Assembly: GCA_943704415.1 (NCBI GenBank) | Contig: CALSCO010001648.1 | Span: forward strand, 1-58,732 | Direction of reading: 5' to 3' | From: Parvularia atlantis | Lineage: Eukaryota; Opisthokonta; Rotosphaerida | DNA length: 58,732 nt | Position numbers and translations under genes: made by a program | Notes under the pieces: generated by a model | The model's database searches: none | What the model was told of the DNA's origin: nothing | What the model saw: only the letters and a program-made list of their open reading frames with translations | Part shown: positions 55,307 to 58,732 of the stretch, piece by piece | Layout of the letters: each line of letters opens with the position of its first letter | Numbering within the stretch: the stretch's first letter is position 1

Positions 55307-56250
55307 GACGGCTCGGGCGGGAAGCGCGTGACGACCTTTGTCGGTGCGTGAGGCGTGCGGTCGGCGGGCGCCAGCGCGTCGCACACCTTGCCCTTCTCGG
55401 CGCCGACAAGGCCGATGTCGAACGAGCCCGACTCAGACTTCTTGCGTGCCTGCGCGGGGGCGCAGCGTGTCAGGGCAGGGCGATGCAGCACGGCGCACGC
55501 CGCGCACGCGCACCGCCTCTTTCTCGGCCGCGACGAGCGATGCGACCGTGCTCGCGGCCTCCTTGTAGCAATCGTGCGACTCGATGAAGCTGAGCCAGCG
55601 CATGACGTGCGCGTACTTGTCCTCGTTGCCGGCCGTCTGCGCGATCTTCTTGAAGATGGGCGAGCCTGCGGCGGCCGCGGGTTGGCCGTGTGCACGGAAG
55701 GGGGGAGGACAGCGCAATGGACGACGTGCCTCGCAGCGCGTCGGCGACGGCGAGGTCGGCCACGGTGAGCGCGTAGCCGACGATGTACGTGCGCATCTTG
55801 AGCCACTCGTTCAGCCGCGTGAGGCCGGCCGTGACCAGGGCAAAGTCGCCGCCGACAAAGGTCTTGATGGCGACGTCGATGGCCATGTGCTCGACCTGGG
55901 CGCGCCGCGCCTGAGTGGGCCCCCACACCCCGGCCGCGCGGCGCGCACGTACCAGGGACGCGCCCTGCGGGTCGGCCAGGCCCGCGCCGTCGAGGTGGTG
56001 CGCGGGCGCGAGGCGCGCGACGTGCAGCGCGGCGTCGTAGGCGCTCGTTGTGGGCACGACCGCGCCGTCTTTGCGGAACTCGATGCCGCCGCCGGCGCCC
56101 CAGGCGACGTGCACGCCGACGGTGGGCCGGACGGCGATCGATGTGGCGAGCGGCACTGCGGCGCGGCGTGCGCGGTGGTCGGCGACCGTGGGGCGGGGCA
56201 CGGCGCGCACCTGTTACGCCACGCGCAGACGGCGAGAGCACCAGCGCCAT
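52838..56250 (-). CDS. GUS1: Cytosolic glutamyl-tRNA synthetase (GluRS)
   Basis: Class I aminoacyl-tRNA synthetase of the eukaryotic/archaeal GluRS type. A GST-like N-terminal domain ([54 protein letters not shown]) precedes the catalytic core: [20 protein letters not shown] (HIGH motif), [21 protein letters not shown]-like [60 protein letters not shown] and [14 protein letters not shown] (KMSKS equivalent). The anticodon-binding beta-barrels follow ([40 protein letters not shown]-like). A Lys-rich insert ([20 protein letters not shown], about 53190-53080) sits near the end, before LYTVRPV and the last exon [20 protein letters not shown], ending AYADLV. Start ATG 56250 ([13 protein letters not shown]). 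It is not fused to ProRS as in animals. Confidence 0.93.
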
Positions 56251-56491
56251 GGCTCGGTGACAGCAGGCCAAACTGCGTGCGTCCCGCAAGCCGTCGAAGT
56301 CACGGCCGGTGACGTCAGCAGCGATCTTGCTCTTAAAGCGAGGTGCAGCGCGGCATTTTTCCTCGCAGACCGCGCCCCGACCTCTCGCCGCCGCCCGCCC
56401 AGCACCCTGCTTACGCGAGCCGCACGCAGCAGCACACGCAACAGCCCACGCAGCAGCCCACGCAGCAGCACGCACACACCAACCCGCCAAG

Positions 56492-57007
56492 ATGGTGCAC
56501 CAGGTGAGCCGCGCGCCGTTCGCACGCCCCTTCGCTGACACACGCCCCCGCGCCGCGGCCGCCTTGTCAGGTCACGTCGGACGCCGAGTTCAAGCAGGCC
56601 ATCGGCGCCTCGAAGCTGGTGCGTGCCGCGCGCCGCGCGCGCTTTTGTGCCGGGCCCGCAACGGCGCCGTGCGCCGCGCAGACCGTCGTTGACTTTCACG
56701 CGACGTGGTGTGGCCCGTGCAAGGTGATCTCGCCCTACGTCGACGAGCTCTCGACACAGTTTGGCGACGTCCAGTTCATCAAGGTCGACGTCGACGAGCT
56801 CGAGGTGCGCGCGCTGCCGCGGCCCGCGCGGGCGGGGTGCTTGTCAAGCAGGCTGTGTGGCTGACAAACCAACCGCAGAACGTCGCGGCCGAGTGCGGCA
56901 TCACGGCGATGCCCACGTTCCAGTTCTTCCGGAACGGCAAGAAGGTGTTTGAGTTCCGCGGCGCCAACAAGCAGGCGCTGCTCGAGGGCGTGCAGAAGCA
57001 CAAGTGA
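56492..57007 (+). CDS. TRX: Thioredoxin
   Basis: Small cytosolic thioredoxin of about 103 residues in four exons. Exon 1 is MVHQ only, then [36 protein letters not shown] with the WCGPC redox site, [20 protein letters not shown], and [20 protein letters not shown] with the cis-proline (MPTF), ending LLEGVQKHK. Introns have GTGAGC, GTGCGT and GTGCGC donors. Length and motifs are complete for the family. Confidence 0.95.
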
Positions 57008-57228
57008 GGCGCCGTCCCCGCCGTGCCGTGCCGCGCGCGGGCGCCGTCGCTGGCCGTGTGTCTCTCCGCGCGCACCTGCCGCCTCTTCTCCCCGTTCGTG
57101 TGTGTGTGACTTGCTGGGTCTCAGGTGCCAAAGCGGCCGCGTGTGCACGGGCGCAAAACCAGCCACGCGACGGTGATGCCGGCGAACCCTGTGCGCTGCA
57201 CTTTGCTGCACCCGGTCAGTCGTCGCCA

Positions 57229-58390
57229 ATGGCCCCGCCCGTCACCCGCTACGCCACGCGCCTCGCCGCCGCCGGCGTCGTCGTCACCCTCGCCGCCGGC
57301 GTCTGGGCCGCGCGTCGCCACGACCGCGCGCTGCGCACGAGCTACCCGACCGGCGACTTTGGCACGCCGCCGCCCGAACTGGTCAGTCTCGCCGCGCGCC
57401 TGTGCTCGCTGCGCCGTGCTGACACGCACACACGCGCGTCCTCCTCACCGGCGCGCAGACGACCTGGGAGCGCGCGCTCGTGCACCTGCTGCGCGCCCTG
57501 CCCAACCGCGCCATGTCGCGCGTGGCCGGCGCCGTGGCCGACATCGAGCTGCCGCGGGTGCTGCGCCACCCGGTGTACAGCGCGTGGATGCGCGTCGTCG
57601 GCGCCGACCGCGATGAGATGGCCGAGCCCGACCTGGCCAAGTACCGCACGCTGGGCGAGCTCTTCGTGCGCCGCCTGCGGGATGACGCACGCCCGATCGA
57701 CCCGGACCCGGACGTGCTCGTGCGTCGCGACTGCACGCCTGCACGCCACCGCGCGCGCGCGCGCGCGTAACTCACGCGCTGGCCGCGGCGCGCGCCAGGT
57801 GAGCCCCGTCGACGGGCAGATCGTCGCGTGCGGGCCCGTGCGCGCGCGCCACGTCGACCAGGTCAAGGGCGCGACGTACGACCTGCTCGCGTTCCTGGGC
57901 GAGCCGGACGCGGGCAGCACGGTGGCCGAGCTGCTGCAGGACGTGGTGGAGGACGCGCTCGAGGCCGACGCCGACGTCGCCGCGGCCGCGGCCACCGAGA
58001 GCGACGGCGGCCCGGCGCGGCTGTACTCGTGCGTGATCTACCTGTCGCCGCGCGACTACCACCGGTTCCACGCACCGACCGAGCTGACGATCGAGACCGT
58101 GCGGCACTTTTGCGGTGCGCGTGGTGCTAGCGAGTGCGTGCCCCATCCGGCCAAGCGCTGATGTGCGCCGTGTGGTGCGCGCAGCCGAGCTGCTGTCGGT
58201 GCACCCGGGCGTGACGCGGATGGTGCGCAACCTGTTTGTCTACAACGAGCGCTCGGTGCTGCTGGGGCGTTGGCAGCACGGCTTCTTCGCCTTTGCGGCG
58301 GTGGGCGCGACCAACGTGGGCTCGATCGTCCTGGCGGGGCCCCTGGCAACGGCGACTGAGGCGATCGAGACGGCGCCTGCCAAGCACGCG
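57229..58390 (+). CDS. PSD1: Phosphatidylserine decarboxylase, incomplete at window end
   Basis: Mitochondrial-type enzyme that makes phosphatidylethanolamine from phosphatidylserine. The N-terminus has a membrane segment ([20 protein letters not shown]). Core blocks: [90 protein letters not shown] and [17 protein letters not shown]. The last exon seen ends ETAPAKHA at 58390, where a GTGCGT donor follows. The C-terminal part with the self-cleaving GST motif (LGST in relatives) is not in the window. The N-terminus might include a further upstream exon, since an ATG at 57177 precedes a possible donor. Confidence 0.9.
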
Positions 58391-58732
58391 GTGCGTCGTC
58401 GGTTGCGATCACCTGTCTGATCGGTGGTGGGGTGGGGGACCTGGGCTTCGCGCTGTTTGTTTGCTTTTGACAAGCGTCTCGGGTTGCGGCGCCGGGGGGG
58501 GCAGTTGGGAGGCGCGCGGGGCTCGTGGTCCTATTGCATCAGTGCTCGCGCTGCTGCCGCCTGGCCTTTCTCGCTGCTCGCGGGCTGCTCGCGGGCTGTG
58601 CGCGCGGGTGACGCCGCTCGGTTGGGGCGCGGCGGCGGCGCGGCGTTGGGGCGGCGGGCGCGCGGCACGCAGCCGCATGGGAACGGTCGAAATGAGCCCG
58701 TTGCTAGGACGGGAAAAAACACGGCGCCCTCC
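58391..58732. other. G-rich window end, no exon recognised
   Basis: After the last PSD donor come 342 bp with several G runs (GGTGGTGGGGTGGGGG near 58422; GGGGGGGG near 58492). I find no match to the missing PSD C-terminus and no other gene. It is either a long intron, a broken gene end or contig-edge sequence. Confidence 0.35.

Overview
This window is nuclear DNA from a very GC-rich, very compact eukaryote. Genes sit on both strands, usually less than 200 bp apart, and nearly all are interrupted by introns of about 45-70 nt. These introns mostly start GTGCG, carry a CTGAC or CTCAC branch site and end in CAG. The gene set points to an opisthokont, most likely an early-diverging (zoosporic) fungus: an Sds3/BRMS1-family protein, a probable Ssr4-type SWI/SNF subunit, a neugrin/Rrg9 protein, a stand-alone cytosolic GluRS with an N-terminal GST-like part, a Sup35-like eRF3 with a polyQ N-terminus, and prominins. 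That placement is inference; no marker such as rRNA is present.

Layout. 0-7.3 kb (+): Sds3-like repressor subunit, DMC1 meiotic recombinase, RAB3GAP1 catalytic subunit. 7.3-14.8 kb (-): TRMO-type tRNA methyltransferase with a novel N-terminal extension, a two-START-domain protein with a C-terminal membrane anchor, and a calcineurin-like phosphoesterase. 15-25.2 kb (+): eRF3, a large protein with two successive REM-RasGEF modules, and NSA2. 25.3-27.1 kb (-): probable Ssr4. 27.1-28.4 kb (+): neugrin/Rrg9. 28.5-32.3 kb (-): tandem-PH protein. 32.3-34.7 kb: gene-poor, lower-GC stretch holding a decayed LINE. 34.7-41.6 kb: two head-to-head prominin genes. 41.7-47.0 kb (-): TRM82/WDR4, ELP3 and a small acidic coiled-coil protein. 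47.1-52.8 kb (+): HIBADH, DCP2, a G-patch-like protein, PIG-U. 52.8-56.3 kb (-): GluRS. 56.5 kb to the end (+): thioredoxin and a phosphatidylserine decarboxylase that runs off the window.

Most genes are housekeeping: chromatin, translation and tRNA modification, mRNA decay, GPI anchoring, lipid transfer and synthesis, and small-GTPase control. DMC1 implies a meiotic cycle. No operon logic applies, but several divergent pairs have start codons only 15-155 bp apart and must share promoters.

The most unusual points are the non-standard splice-donor consensus, the duplicated RasGEF protein with a degenerate second copy, the head-to-head prominin pair (one partly in a lower-GC block), minisatellites in an intron and over the ELP3 stop codon, and start codons placed alone or nearly alone in tiny first exons. 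All exon joins were read by eye from frame, homology and splice signals, so small boundary errors are likely.
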